Below, piece by piece: positions 30,043 to 38,263 of a stretch of 64,000 nt of DNA. Position 1 is the stretch's first letter. Every line of letters begins with the position of its first letter. The translations under genes were made by a program, and so were the position numbers. A model generated the notes under the pieces. The model was not told the DNA's origin. It searched no databases and saw nothing but the letters and a program-made list of their open reading frames with translations. The stretch comes from Pelagibius sp. (GTDB lineage Bacteria > Pseudomonadota > Alphaproteobacteria > Kiloniellales > Kiloniellaceae), in NCBI GenBank assembly GCA_028280305.1, contig JANQMC010000050.1, positions 39,413 to 103,412 of the forward strand. Direction: 5' to 3'.

Positions 30043-32072
30043 ACAACGTCCAGGAAATCCCCTTTGCGAAGCTGCGGCCCTCGCCGCTGAACCCGCGCAA
30101 GGACTTCGACGCGCAGAAGATCGAGCGGCTTGCCATCTCGATCGACGCCGACGGCGTCCTGCAGAACCTCACGGCCCGCCCGGATCCGAAGAACAAAGGC
30201 GCCTTCGAAATCATCGCCGGCGCCTGCCGCTGGCAGGCCTTCGAACGGCTGGTGAAAACCGGCAAGCGCAAGCCGGAAGACGGCCTGCCGGTGCAAATCA
30301 AGGATCCCTGCAGCGACCGCGAGCTGGTCGAACTGGCGATGATCGAAAACCTGCAGCGTACCGACCTGCACCCGCTGGACGAGGCCGAAGGCTTCGCCAA
30401 GCTGCGCGAGCTGGGCATGAAGACCGACGAAATGGAAAGGCTTGTGCCCTATACGCTCCGGCATATCCAATTGCGGCTGCAGCTTCACGACAACCTCTCG
30501 CCGGCGACCAAGAAGGGCTTCCGCGCCGAGGCCTTCAGCCTCTCCATGGCCCGCGTGATCGCTGCGCTTTGTCCCGATCCCAAGCGGCAGGCCAAGGTGG
30601 TGAAAATGATCGGCGAGCGCTACAACCACGGCTACGGCTCGCCGTCGCAGTTGACGGAAACCCTGCGCCGCGAATCGGTCCCGCTGTCCCGCGCGATCTT
30701 CAAGCGCGAGGCCTACACCGGCAAAGTCATCGTCGACGACGGCATGGACGATCCGGACCATGTTACGGTCAAGCCGACGAAGCCGGTCGAACTCGCCGCC
30801 GATGTCGAACAGTTCCGCAAGCTGCAGCTCGAAGCGGCAGAGGCGCGCCGCGCGAAGTTGGCGAAGACCTGGTCGGAGGCCTTTCTGAAGGAAGTCACTT
30901 CCAATCTTTGGAGCCCCTACTACGACAATTGGGAGGACGGCTGCAAAGACAAGAAGAAAGCCTCGGCCGTCGTGGCGGTCTATCCGGACGGCCGTGTGAA
31001 GACATTCACCGGCTTGGTCATGCGCGACCTCCGCCGCTCCAATGGCGCGGCCGCCGGACCGAAGGCAACGCCGGAGCAAAAGGCCGCCGCCAAGGCCAAG
31101 GCGGAAGCCGCCGGCGAGACGGCGATCCCCTCAAAGGCGGGTCAGGTCATCGCCAAGCACGCAAAGACCAGAGCCCTGCGCAAGGCGCTGCTAGAGAAGG
31201 GCCACCATCACGCGATGATCATCGCCTGCATTGGCCTGATCACCATGGGCGACACAGTTGCCCTCGACCATCGCCACGGCAACCGGAACGACGACGCGAT
31301 CGCCGCGCCGGAAGTGGAAGCGGTCTTTGGGAAGTTCTGGCCACGGCTGTCGAAGTTCGTCGGCCGACACAATCATATCAAGCCCGGCGACCGCAGGCGC
31401 CTCTACATCGGATACAGCGACGAAGGCAAGGCGGCGTCCCTGTTCCGCGAACTGTCGAGCTGGAAACCCGCTGAGGTGCAGGAACTCTTCACGGCGCTGA
31501 TCGCCGCCAGTATCGGCACCCGGCCGGGCCACAACTTCGCCCTGGAAGACGGCCCGCTGATCAGAGCGATGGCTCAGGCAGTGCAGCCCGAAGTTTCCGA
31601 AGTTTGGGCCCTAGACGAGGCGTATATGAAGACGCTGAGCAAGTCAGGCCAGCTTCGGACCGCCACCGACCTGGGCCTTTGCAAAGGCAGTACGGGCCTG
31701 CCCTTCAAAGCCGAGGAACTCGGGAAGAAAAAGACCGGCGACCGCATCGAGATCATCTTGCACAGCAAGCGCAGCGCCGCCGGAGCCGCAGACTACCTCC
31801 CGCCGCTGTTCCATTTCGCATCCACCGACGCCGAGGTACGTAAGAACCTGAAACCCAAGACGCCGGCAGCGCCCACGGCCGCGGCCAAGCCGAAGGCGGC
31901 GGCGAAGAAGGCGGTCAAGAAACCGGCGACCAAGAAGGCCACGGCGAAGAAGACCGCGGCGCGCCGCAAGGCGACATCAAAGCCCAAGGTCGTAGCATCT
32001 AAAGCCAATGGCAAAGCCGCACCCGCCGCCAGCCCGATCGAGGCGATCGCAGCGCAGAAGGCGGCGGAGTGA
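30039..32072 (+). CDS. ParB/RepB/Spo0J-like DNA-binding protein with histone-like tail (677 aa)
   Basis: The N-terminal ParB/sulfiredoxin-fold domain shows 'IPFAKLRPSPLNPRKDFD' (box I), 'IIAGACRWQAFE' (box II region, with GACRWQA in place of the usual GERRWRA) and 'MIENLQRTDLHPLDEAEGF' (box III, about residues 105-123). An HTH follows around 125-160. ParB proteins are CTP switches. The variant box II suggests altered nucleotide or DNA binding. Residues 190-600 are unassigned. Residues 605-655 are an AAKK/PATKK-rich histone H1-like tail. No parA is nearby in this window, so plasmid-type partition is unlikely. An early DNA-binding or chromatin-like role is possible. Confidence 0.82.
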   Translation: MNNVQEIPFAKLRPSPLNPRKDFDAQKIERLAISIDADGVLQNLTARPDPKNKGAFEIIAGACRWQAFERLVKTGKRKPEDGLPVQIKDPCSDRELVELAMIENLQRTDLHPLDEAEGFAKLRELGMKTDEMERLVPYTLRHIQLRLQLHDNLSPATKKGFRAEAFSLSMARVIAALCPDPKRQAKVVKMIGERYNHGYGSPSQLTETLRRESVPLSRAIFKREAYTGKVIVDDGMDDPDHVTVKPTKPVELAADVEQFRKLQLEAAEARRAKLAKTWSEAFLKEVTSNLWSPYYDNWEDGCKDKKKASAVVAVYPDGRVKTFTGLVMRDLRRSNGAAAGPKATPEQKAAAKAKAEAAGETAIPSKAGQVIAKHAKTRALRKALLEKGHHHAMIIACIGLITMGDTVALDHRHGNRNDDAIAAPEVEAVFGKFWPRLSKFVGRHNHIKPGDRRRLYIGYSDEGKAASLFRELSSWKPAEVQELFTALIAASIGTRPGHNFALEDGPLIRAMAQAVQPEVSEVWALDEAYMKTLSKSGQLRTATDLGLCKGSTGLPFKAEELGKKKTGDRIEIILHSKRSAAGAADYLPPLFHFASTDAEVRKNLKPKTPAAPTAAAKPKAAAKKAVKKPATKKATAKKTAARRKATSKPKVVASKANGKAAPAASPIEAIAAQKAAE

Positions 32073-32383
32073 TGCCCAGTCGCTACCTCACACGCGCTGG
32101 CTTCGCCGCTTGGCTGCGATCCCAGGGCACCCGGAAGACTGTCGGCCGAGCCTGCCGGGCCTGTGATTGTCCGATCGCCCGTTATCTGAAGTCTCAGGGT
32201 TGCACCAAGGCCGCCATCGATCCTTGCGAGGCATTCTTCATCAGCCCGGCCGGATGCGAGGCACGCGAAGATCTCCCACGCTGGGCCTCGCGCTTCGTGG
32301 TCCGCGCGGACAGCCTCGACTTCGAACGCCGGATCACGGCCGGGCGCGCCCTTGTCATCCTCGAAGGCACGCGGCTCTCATGA
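32072..32383 (+). CDS. Hypothetical phage protein with Cys cluster (103 aa)
   Basis: The 103-aa protein starts at ATG 32072, overlapping the ParB-like stop in TGATG; GTG one codon before is an alternative. It has Cys in 'ACRACDCPIARYLKSQGC' and further Cys at about residues 52 and 63, perhaps for metal binding. It overlaps the next start by 4 nt. No family recognised. Confidence 0.6.
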   Translation: MPSRYLTRAGFAAWLRSQGTRKTVGRACRACDCPIARYLKSQGCTKAAIDPCEAFFISPAGCEAREDLPRWASRFVVRADSLDFERRITAGRALVILEGTRLS

Positions 32384-32556
32384 AGGAAGCGCGCGCAGAG
32401 GCGGCGATCAGGCGGCAGGATGCCGCGGCCGCTCTGCGCGCGCTGATCATGTCCCTTGCCCGGCGGCACGCCCGGGAGCATCATGACGCTGAATTGGCTG
32501 CCGACCTTGCGGAGGGAAGGGAAAGGCGTGTCGGAATCGACAAGAGCCCTACGTGA
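32380..32556 (+). CDS. Small helical phage protein (58 aa)
   Basis: The 58-codon gene starts at ATG 32380 in an ATGA overlap. It is an Ala/Arg-rich helix throughout ('AIRRQDAAAALRALIMSLAR'). It is short, but the double overlap with neighbours supports translation. Confidence 0.45.
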   Translation: MKEARAEAAIRRQDAAAALRALIMSLARRHAREHHDAELAADLAEGRERRVGIDKSPT

Positions 32557-32698
32557 TCTTGCGCGCGCCTCCAGGCGCTGCGCCGAGGCGTTCTGTGACC
32601 TCACCTATGAACTGGAGTTGATCGACCGCAGCGATCGCGAGGCCATCTGGCGCCACGACTGCGCGAGTCGCCGCCTTGATGACGGCCGGCCCCTATGA
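32528..32698 (+). CDS. Small phage protein upstream of the recombinase (56 aa)
   Basis: A GTG start at 32528 follows a purine-rich GGAGGGAAGGGAAAGG tract and gives 56 aa, helical, with Cys at about 18 and 23 ('CAEAFCDLTYELELIDRSD') and near residue 44. It overlaps the previous gene by 29 nt in another frame and the recombinase start by 4 nt. A regulatory partner of the recombinase, such as a recombination directionality factor, is possible from position only. Confidence 0.5.
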   Translation: MSESTRALRDLARASRRCAEAFCDLTYELELIDRSDREAIWRHDCASRRLDDGRPL

Positions 32699-34320
32699 CC
32701 CGGGCGGCGATCTACGCTCGCTATAGCAGCGATCTGCAGAGCGAGGCCTCGATCGAGGATCAGATCGCGGTCTGCCGTGCCGAAGCCGAGCGCCGCGGCC
32801 TCTCCATCACCGAAGTATTCACCGACGCGGCGATCTCCGGCGCCTCCGCCCGTCGCCCGGGCCTGCAGGCGCTGCAGGATGCCGCCCGCGCCGGCGCCTT
32901 CGACATCGTCCTGGCCGAGGCCCTGGACCGCATCAGCCGCGACCAGGAAGACGTTGCCGGCATCTTCAAGCGCCTGACCTTCGCCGGCATCGCCCTGGTC
33001 ACCCTGTCCGAGGGCGAGATCGGGCCCCTCCATATCGGACTGAAGGGCACCATGAACGCCCTCTTCCTCCAGGACCTCGCGGCCAAGGTGCGCCGCGGCC
33101 AGCGCGGCCGGGTGAAGGCCGGCAAGGTGCCGGGCGGCCTCTCCTACGGCTACCGCGTTGTGCGCCGTCTTGATGACGCCGGCGAGCTGGTGCGCGGCGA
33201 GCGGGAGATCGACCCCGATCAGGCCGCGGTGGTGGTCGAGATCTTCGAGCGCTACGCCGCCGGCGAAAGCGCCCGCAGCATTGCCCACGACTTGAACCGC
33301 CGCCGGATCCCCGCGCCGCGCTCGTCGGCCTGGCGGGCCAACACGATCACCGGCAATGCCGGCCGGCAGAACGGGATCCTGCACAATCCCATCTACCGCG
33401 GCCGGCTGGTCTATAACCGGGTCCGCATGGTCAAGGATCCGGAAAGCGGCAAACGGATCTCACGGATCAACGACGCGGCCGAGCTGGAGTCGGCCGAGGT
33501 GCCAGCACTGCGGATTGTGGGTGATGCACTCTGGCAGGCCGCGCAGGACCGCCGCCGGCAGATCGCGGCCGAGCCTTTCGGCCGCCGCCGCCGAGCCAAG
33601 CGCCTGCTCTCCGGCCTGCTGCGTTGCGGTGCCTGCGGCGGCCCCATGGCGATCGTGAAATCAGGCGCCTACGGCTGCGTTACGCACCGCGAGAAGGGCC
33701 TTTGCAGCAACGGCCGCACCATCAGGGCAGCCGAGGCCGAGGCGCGCATCCTGGAGGCTCTAAAGGCCTCCCTGCTGACGCCTGAGAACGTCGCGCTCTA
33801 TGTCGAGGAGTACCAGCGGGAACGGCGCCGGCTTCAGCAGGAAGCGGCACGGACGCGCCGGCGCGACGAAAAGCGGATCGCCGACCTGGCCGCAACGATC
33901 GAGCGCCTGGTCGACGGGATCTGCGACGGCAGCGACACGCCGGCCAGCCGCGCCCGGCTCCTGAAGCTTGAAGCCGAGAAAGCGGAGCTGGAGGCCGCGA
34001 CCTCGGGCGAGCGCGGCGCCGGCGTCGAGCGCCTGGTGCCGAACCTGGCCCAGCAGTTCCGCGACGCGGTCGGCCGACTCCAGGAGGAGCTGGCCACCGC
34101 GGCGGCCGGCGGCCATGCCGAGGACCTGGCGGCCGTCAGATCGATGATCGAGAAAGTCGTGGTGACCCCAGGCCCGCACCGCAAGGCGCCCTGCGGATTG
34201 GCGCTGCACGGCAGCCTGGCCGAACTGATCCTGGCGACCGGGGACTCCGGTCGCCAGGATGTTCGGATGATGCCGATGGTAGCGGGGGAGGGACTTGAAC
34301 CCCCGACACGCGGATTATGA
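32695..34320 (+). CDS. int: Large serine recombinase (prophage integrase), ends inside tRNA-Met (541 aa)
   Basis: This is the site-specific recombinase of the prophage. It has an N-terminal resolvase domain with catalytic Ser in 'IYARYSSDLQ' (residue 11 or 12) and 'EALDRISRDQED' (about 75-86), a recombinase domain with 'GGLSYGYRVVRR' (about 146-157), a zinc ribbon with 'LRCGACGGPM' (about 310-319) and later Cys, and a long coiled coil (about 375-470). The last codons (VAGEGLEPPTRGL) are encoded by the 3' half of the host tRNA-Met gene read from the opposite strand. This marks the attachment junction. Serine integrases usually target other loci, so tRNA use is notable. Confidence 0.95.
   Translation: MTRAAIYARYSSDLQSEASIEDQIAVCRAEAERRGLSITEVFTDAAISGASARRPGLQALQDAARAGAFDIVLAEALDRISRDQEDVAGIFKRLTFAGIALVTLSEGEIGPLHIGLKGTMNALFLQDLAAKVRRGQRGRVKAGKVPGGLSYGYRVVRRLDDAGELVRGEREIDPDQAAVVVEIFERYAAGESARSIAHDLNRRRIPAPRSSAWRANTITGNAGRQNGILHNPIYRGRLVYNRVRMVKDPESGKRISRINDAAELESAEVPALRIVGDALWQAAQDRRRQIAAEPFGRRRRAKRLLSGLLRCGACGGPMAIVKSGAYGCVTHREKGLCSNGRTIRAAEAEARILEALKASLLTPENVALYVEEYQRERRRLQQEAARTRRRDEKRIADLAATIERLVDGICDGSDTPASRARLLKLEAEKAELEAATSGERGAGVERLVPNLAQQFRDAVGRLQEELATAAAGGHAEDLAAVRSMIEKVVVTPGPHRKAPCGLALHGSLAELILATGDSGRQDVRMMPMVAGEGLEPPTRGL
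34277..34320. mobile_element. Prophage right attachment junction (att) at the tRNA 3' half
   Basis: The recombinase reading frame enters the tRNA gene at its CCA end and stops in the anticodon stem. The phage attachment core therefore probably lies in this interval, with the second att copy beyond the left edge of the window. The host chromosome resumes to the right. The whole segment from 1 to here is prophage. Confidence 0.75.
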
Positions 34321-34353
34321 TTCCGCTGCTCTAACCAGCTGAGCTACCCCGCC
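34277..34353 (-). tRNA. tRNA-Met (CAU), prophage attachment site
   Basis: The 77-nt gene on the minus strand starts GGCGGGGTAGCTC, has a D-arm GCTCAGCTGGTTAGAGC, an anticodon stem GCGGA/TCCGC with loop ATCATAA (anticodon CAT), a T-loop GGTTCAAGTCC and an encoded CCA end. The acceptor stem pairs in seven steps (the first is G-T). It looks like elongator tRNA-Met; the CAU-reading tRNA-Ile is the other option. Its 3' 44 nt overlap the end of the recombinase gene. Confidence 0.95.
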
Positions 34354-34456
34354 ATAGGGTGTCGGCAGCCTATCACGGGCGCCGCGCTGCGATATATGGC
34401 CTCCCCCCCTGCCCTGTCAAGCCGATTGGCTCCGCCGGCAGGGTCCCAGACGGCGG

Positions 34457-34567
34457 TCATCCTTCGAGACGGCGCTTTTACGCCTCCTCAGGATGAGGCC
34501 GATGCCATCTGCTCCAAGGCCTCACCCTGAGGAAGGCGCGCAGCGCCTGTCTCGAAGGGCGAGAGGC
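34457..34567. repeat. Two inverted copies of an alphaproteobacterial-type intergenic palindromic repeat
   Basis: Copy 1 (34457-34496) has TCATCCT and AGGATGA arms around a GAGACGGCGC-type centre. Copy 2 (34520-34567) reads CCTCACCCTGAGGA with GCGCGCAGCGCC and CTCGAAGGGCGAG. The copies face each other, so the whole segment can fold into a long hairpin. Such repeats are scattered through many alphaproteobacterial genomes. It lies between tRNA-Met and the SCP2-like gene and may terminate transcription. Confidence 0.7.
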
Positions 34568-34569
34568 CC

Positions 34570-34881
34570 TCAATCGCCCAGCATGGCAGCGAGCTTCATG
34601 GCGACGCCCATGGAGCCCTCGATTTTCAGCTTGCCGGTCATATAGGCCAGGGTCGGGTCGAGGTTGCCCTCCAGCAGCTTGCCAAGGTCGTCCAGGCCGA
34701 AGCGCAGGGTGGTGTCGGCCTCCGGGGCCGTGCCGTCGACCGGCGCGATTTCCGCCGGAGTGCCGGTGCCGTCCCAGAGGATGGCCCCGTCGTCGCCCAG
34801 GTCGAAAACCACCCGGTAGCCGAGCGGCGCATTCATCGCCGCCTGGGACTTCAACTGCTCGACCAGATTTTCCAGGGACAT
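34570..34881 (-). CDS. SCP2 sterol-binding domain protein (103 aa)
   Basis: The 103-aa protein has the SCP2 fold sequence: 'YRVVFDLGDDGAILWDGTG', 'ADTTLRFGLDDLGKLLEGNLDPTLAYMTGK' (in part) and 'KIEGSMGVAMKLAAML' at the C-terminus. These proteins bind lipids or fatty acyl groups. ATG 34881 is preceded by GGAGG 11 bases upstream. A longer frame upstream overlaps mnmA and is rejected. It lies 31 nt after mnmA and is probably co-transcribed with it. Confidence 0.85.
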   Translation of the reverse strand: MSLENLVEQLKSQAAMNAPLGYRVVFDLGDDGAILWDGTGTPAEIAPVDGTAPEADTTLRFGLDDLGKLLEGNLDPTLAYMTGKLKIEGSMGVAMKLAAMLGD

Positions 34882-34912
34882 GGTTGGGCGCTCCTCCGAC
34901 GGCTTTTTGTTT

Positions 34913-36079
34913 TCAAACCGCCGCAGCGGTCGTTGTTGTCTCCCGGTTCGGCACGCCCGCAGTGGCCCGGCTTTCCGCCGCGACGATCCAGCCGCCGCCG
35001 AGGATCCGCTCGCCGTCGTAACAGACGGCGGCCTGGCCCGGGGCGATGCCGAACTGCGGTTCGTCCAGCACGACTTCGGCAGCACCGTCGTGCCGCATGA
35101 AGATCCGCGCCGGCGCCGGCTCGCTGACCGAGCGCAGCTTCACCTCGACCGCCCTGCCCTCCGCCGGAATCTCGCCCGCCGGCACCCAGTTGAGGTTGCG
35201 CAGGATGACCGCGTCCCGGGCCAGAGCCGCCTTGGGGCCGACGATGACACGGCGCGCCTCCGGCTCCAGCCGGACCACGAACAGCGGCTCGGTCTCGCCG
35301 CCGAGGCCGAGGCCGCGGCGCTGGCCGATGGTGTAATGGATGATGCCCTCGTGGCGGCCCATGACGCGGCCGTCGACATGGACGATCTCGCCGGGATCGG
35401 CGGCGCCGGGGCGCAGCTTCTGCACCACCGAGGCATAGGAGCCCTGGGGCACGAAGCAAATGTCCTGGCTGTCCGGCTTGTCGGCCACGGCGAGGCCATG
35501 GCGCTCGGCCTCGGCCCGCACCCGGTCCTTCTCCAGCCCGCCCAGGGGGAAGCGCAGAAAGTCGAGCTGTTCGCGGGTGGTGGCGAAGAGGAAGTAGCTC
35601 TGGTCGCGGCGCTTGTCGACGGCGCGGTGCAGTTCGGCGCCCTCCGGCCCCATCCGGCGCTGCACGTAGTGGCCGGTGGCCAGGCAGTCGGCCCCCAGAT
35701 CGCGGGCTGTCGTCAGCAGGTCGCGGAACTTGACCGTCTGATTGCAGCTCACGCAGGGGATCGGCGTCTCGCCGCGCAGGTAGCTGTCGGCGAAATCCTC
35801 CATCACCGAGTCACGAAAGCGGCTCTCGTAGTCCAGCACATAGTGCGGAATGCCCAGGTTCTCCGCCACCCGGCGGGCGTCATAGATGTCCTGGCCGGCG
35901 CAGCAGGCACCCTTCTTGGCCACCGCCGCGCCGTGATCATAGAGCTGCAGGGTGATGCCGACGACGTCATAGCCCTCGGCATGCAAAAGCGCCGCCGTGA
36001 CCGAGGAATCCACCCCGCCGGACATCGCCACCACCACCCGGGTGGCCCCTACCGCCTTGTCTATACCCATGGAATTCAT
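34913..36079 (-). CDS. mnmA: tRNA-specific 2-thiouridylase MnmA (388 aa)
   Basis: MnmA inserts sulfur at C2 of the wobble uridine (U34) of tRNA-Lys, Glu and Gln, using ATP and persulfide sulfur. It has the PP-loop 'SGGVDSS' (residues 20-26), the 'PCVSCN' motif (C109, C112) and a second catalytic Cys208 in 'DICFVP', with 'HYVQRR' and 'KDQSYFL'-like 'RDQSYFLF' motifs between. The C-terminal beta-barrel region is complete. Cysteine desulfurases that can supply sulfur are encoded at 44-46 kb in this window. Length 388 is typical. Confidence 0.97.
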   Translation of the reverse strand: MNSMGIDKAVGATRVVVAMSGGVDSSVTAALLHAEGYDVVGITLQLYDHGAAVAKKGACCAGQDIYDARRVAENLGIPHYVLDYESRFRDSVMEDFADSYLRGETPIPCVSCNQTVKFRDLLTTARDLGADCLATGHYVQRRMGPEGAELHRAVDKRRDQSYFLFATTREQLDFLRFPLGGLEKDRVRAEAERHGLAVADKPDSQDICFVPQGSYASVVQKLRPGAADPGEIVHVDGRVMGRHEGIIHYTIGQRRGLGLGGETEPLFVVRLEPEARRVIVGPKAALARDAVILRNLNWVPAGEIPAEGRAVEVKLRSVSEPAPARIFMRHDGAAEVVLDEPQFGIAPGQAAVCYDGERILGGGWIVAAESRATAGVPNRETTTTAAAV

Positions 36080-36160
36080 GAGGCCGGACTATAGGCAAAG
36101 CGGCAGCAGGCGCAAGGGGCGGCAAGAGCGCCGGAGCTCCATCGGAAAAGGATCGAAGTC

Positions 36161-37561
36161 CTATTCATCCTTCAGGATGGCGGCGATGCGGTCGAGCGGC
36201 TGCGGTTGCCGGTTGAGGTCCAGAGATACGGAAAAATGGCCCTGAGGGCGGATGAAGAGATTATCGGTCGGCACCCCCCAGCGCCGCGCCAGGGCGAGCC
36301 CGCCGTCGAAGGGGGTCACGCTATCGGCCTCCCCGAGGGTCATCACGATGCGCGCCGCCGGCATGGCCGGGACGCCACGGGGTTCCAGAAGGGGGGCGTA
36401 GCGGCCAAGGTCTTCCGGCGACCAGCCGGCCCGGGCGAGCGCCGCCGGATAGTCCACGGCGCGCGCCAGGCTGCCGGTCATGGCGACGTCGAGTGCGTTG
36501 CCGCTGGTCGCCACCAGCAGCAGGGCATCGGGCCGCATGGTCTCCGGCCAGTCGGCGGCGGCCACCGCGGTCAACTGGCTGGTCAGAGCCCCCAGGCTAA
36601 CCCCGCCGATGGCAACCCGGCGGCTGCCGTTCTGCCGCGCCCAGGCGGTCATCAAGCCGGCCTCGGCGCCCCAGGAGGAGAACAGCTTCAGGAAACCTTC
36701 GGGCCCCAGGGCCATGGCCGGTTCGCCCCCATAGCAGCCGGCGATCCGCCGGCGGCCATGCCAGGGGCCCTCCGGCCGGATCACCCGCAGTCCCTTGCGC
36801 AGCAGGCTGGCGGTGCTGTCGATGGCGCCGGACCAGAAATCCAGTTCCATCCCGATGCCGTGCAGATTGATGAAGCTGGGCGGGTTCTCGACATCAGCCG
36901 GCTCGAAAACCCTTGCCCAGGCGGTATCGCCGGGCAGACCGGGTGAAAGAAAGCGCAGCCAGCGCTCCGGTCCGAAAGGACCCGGCACCGGATGAGAGAC
37001 CTCGACCGGCGGCAGCGGCGCAGCCGATCCCTTCCCGGCTGGCGGGGCGATACAGGTGCCGGCACTGCCCAGCCAGTCTTGCGGTGGCGCAAAGTCGTTG
37101 GGTGATGTCATCCGCCAGCGAACCTGGGCGGCACGGCGTCGGATCGGCGTAAAGCCCGACCTGGCCGCCATCAAGGCAGAGGCAGCGGCAAGACGGGCTC
37201 GTTCGCGGGTGACCAAAACACTGTCCGAGGGGGCAACCGGGGCAAAGAAAGCCTCCAACCAGCGCTCATCAGCGCTGCGGTAATCGCGTGCGCGCTGCCG
37301 GGTCTTTGCGATGGCACGGCGCAGTCTGCTTCCGGTCAGACCGCCGGGGAAGGCCGTCAGCCCGCAGGCCTCGGCAAAGGCCGCTTCGTCATCCGGATGG
37401 GCCAGGGCAGCCGCCCAGGCCCGCGACAACGGCAGGTACCAGCGGCTGACGGCATGCAGCGCCAGCCGGTCGTACCAGGGCCGCATGACCAGGGCACCGA
37501 GAGGATTCCAGTCCAAGGGGTTGCTGCGCGGAACCGGCAGCTTCGAATCGCGTTCCGTCAT
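36161..37561 (-). CDS. Alpha/beta hydrolase fold protein (466 aa)
   Basis: The 466-aa protein has 'NLHGIGMELDFW' (oxyanion-region motif, about residue 237), a nucleophile elbow 'GGVSLGALTSQL' (Ser about 345), a late Asp in 'TLGEADSVTPFDGG' and catalytic His in 'RPQGHFSVSLD' near the C-terminus. The N-terminal 200 residues are Arg- and Trp-rich and unlike classic esterases. Substrate unknown. ATG 37561 is chosen; a TTG ten codons upstream is the alternative. It is convergent with nothing and stands alone between mnmA and the DUF302 gene. Confidence 0.8.
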   Translation of the reverse strand: MTERDSKLPVPRSNPLDWNPLGALVMRPWYDRLALHAVSRWYLPLSRAWAAALAHPDDEAAFAEACGLTAFPGGLTGSRLRRAIAKTRQRARDYRSADERWLEAFFAPVAPSDSVLVTRERARLAAASALMAARSGFTPIRRRAAQVRWRMTSPNDFAPPQDWLGSAGTCIAPPAGKGSAAPLPPVEVSHPVPGPFGPERWLRFLSPGLPGDTAWARVFEPADVENPPSFINLHGIGMELDFWSGAIDSTASLLRKGLRVIRPEGPWHGRRRIAGCYGGEPAMALGPEGFLKLFSSWGAEAGLMTAWARQNGSRRVAIGGVSLGALTSQLTAVAAADWPETMRPDALLLVATSGNALDVAMTGSLARAVDYPAALARAGWSPEDLGRYAPLLEPRGVPAMPAARIVMTLGEADSVTPFDGGLALARRWGVPTDNLFIRPQGHFSVSLDLNRQPQPLDRIAAILKDE

Positions 37562-37681
37562 AGCGCGCGAGCATAGCCGCCACGCGTTCAATTCACAGGA
37601 AATTTATGGCGGTCCGCATCCGGGGAACAGCTAGACTTATGACAGCTTCCCCGAGACAGAGAACTGAGGAGACTGCCGTCC

Positions 37682-38155
37682 ATGCGACGACCATTGGCCA
37701 GCGCTTTGTTTGCACTTCTGCTCGCTTTCCCCGCGCTCGCCCCCGCCGCCGAGTTGCCCGGCTGGAAGGTCATGAAGACAGCGCACAGCTATCCAGTGCT
37801 GGTGGAGCGCCTGGAACAGGCGATCGCCGACAACAAGATGGGCCTCGTCAGCCGCGCCAGCGCCACCCTCGGCGCCAAGCGGATGCTGAACAAAACGATT
37901 CCCGGCAACATGGTGATCGGCGTCTATCGGCCCGATTTTGCCGTGCGGATGCTGGAGGCCAGCCTCGCCGCCGGCATCGAAGCACCGATCCGGTTTTATG
38001 TCACCGAGAACGCCGACGGCACCGCGGACCTCAGTTACAAGGCGCCGAGCGCCGTCTTCGCGCCTTACGAAGACGGCGGCGCGGCGCTGAAAGAACTGGC
38101 CGAGGAACTCGACGGGATCTTTGCGCGCATTGCGGCCCAGGCCGCGGGACGCTAA
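37682..38155 (+). CDS. Periplasmic DUF302 protein (157 aa)
   Basis: Residues 1-22 are a signal peptide (basic start, hydrophobic core, APAA cleavage site), so the protein is exported. The mature part has the DUF302 features: 'AHSYPVLVERLEQAIADNKM', an 'IPGNMVIGVYRPDFAVRMLE' strand-helix, and 'APIRFYVTENADGTADLSYK'. DUF302 proteins occur in sulfur or redox contexts, but the function here is unknown. Length is typical. It is divergent from the hydrolase and co-directional with the cyclase. Confidence 0.82.
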   Translation: MRRPLASALFALLLAFPALAPAAELPGWKVMKTAHSYPVLVERLEQAIADNKMGLVSRASATLGAKRMLNKTIPGNMVIGVYRPDFAVRMLEASLAAGIEAPIRFYVTENADGTADLSYKAPSAVFAPYEDGGAALKELAEELDGIFARIAAQAAGR

Positions 38156-38263
38156 CCGGGCTCCGCCGCCGCCCACTTTCTCCACGGGGGCCGCGCCGCC
38201 TGGCGTTCCGGCGAAATCGCGCTATCCTGAGGCTCTTCGCTCAGGCCCTCGCGGCGGGATGAC

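Noticed and set aside
29709..31079. 456-codon minus-strand frame opposite the ParB-like gene
   Set aside because: The ParB-like protein on the plus strand has clear domain motifs and operon context. The antisense frame has none.
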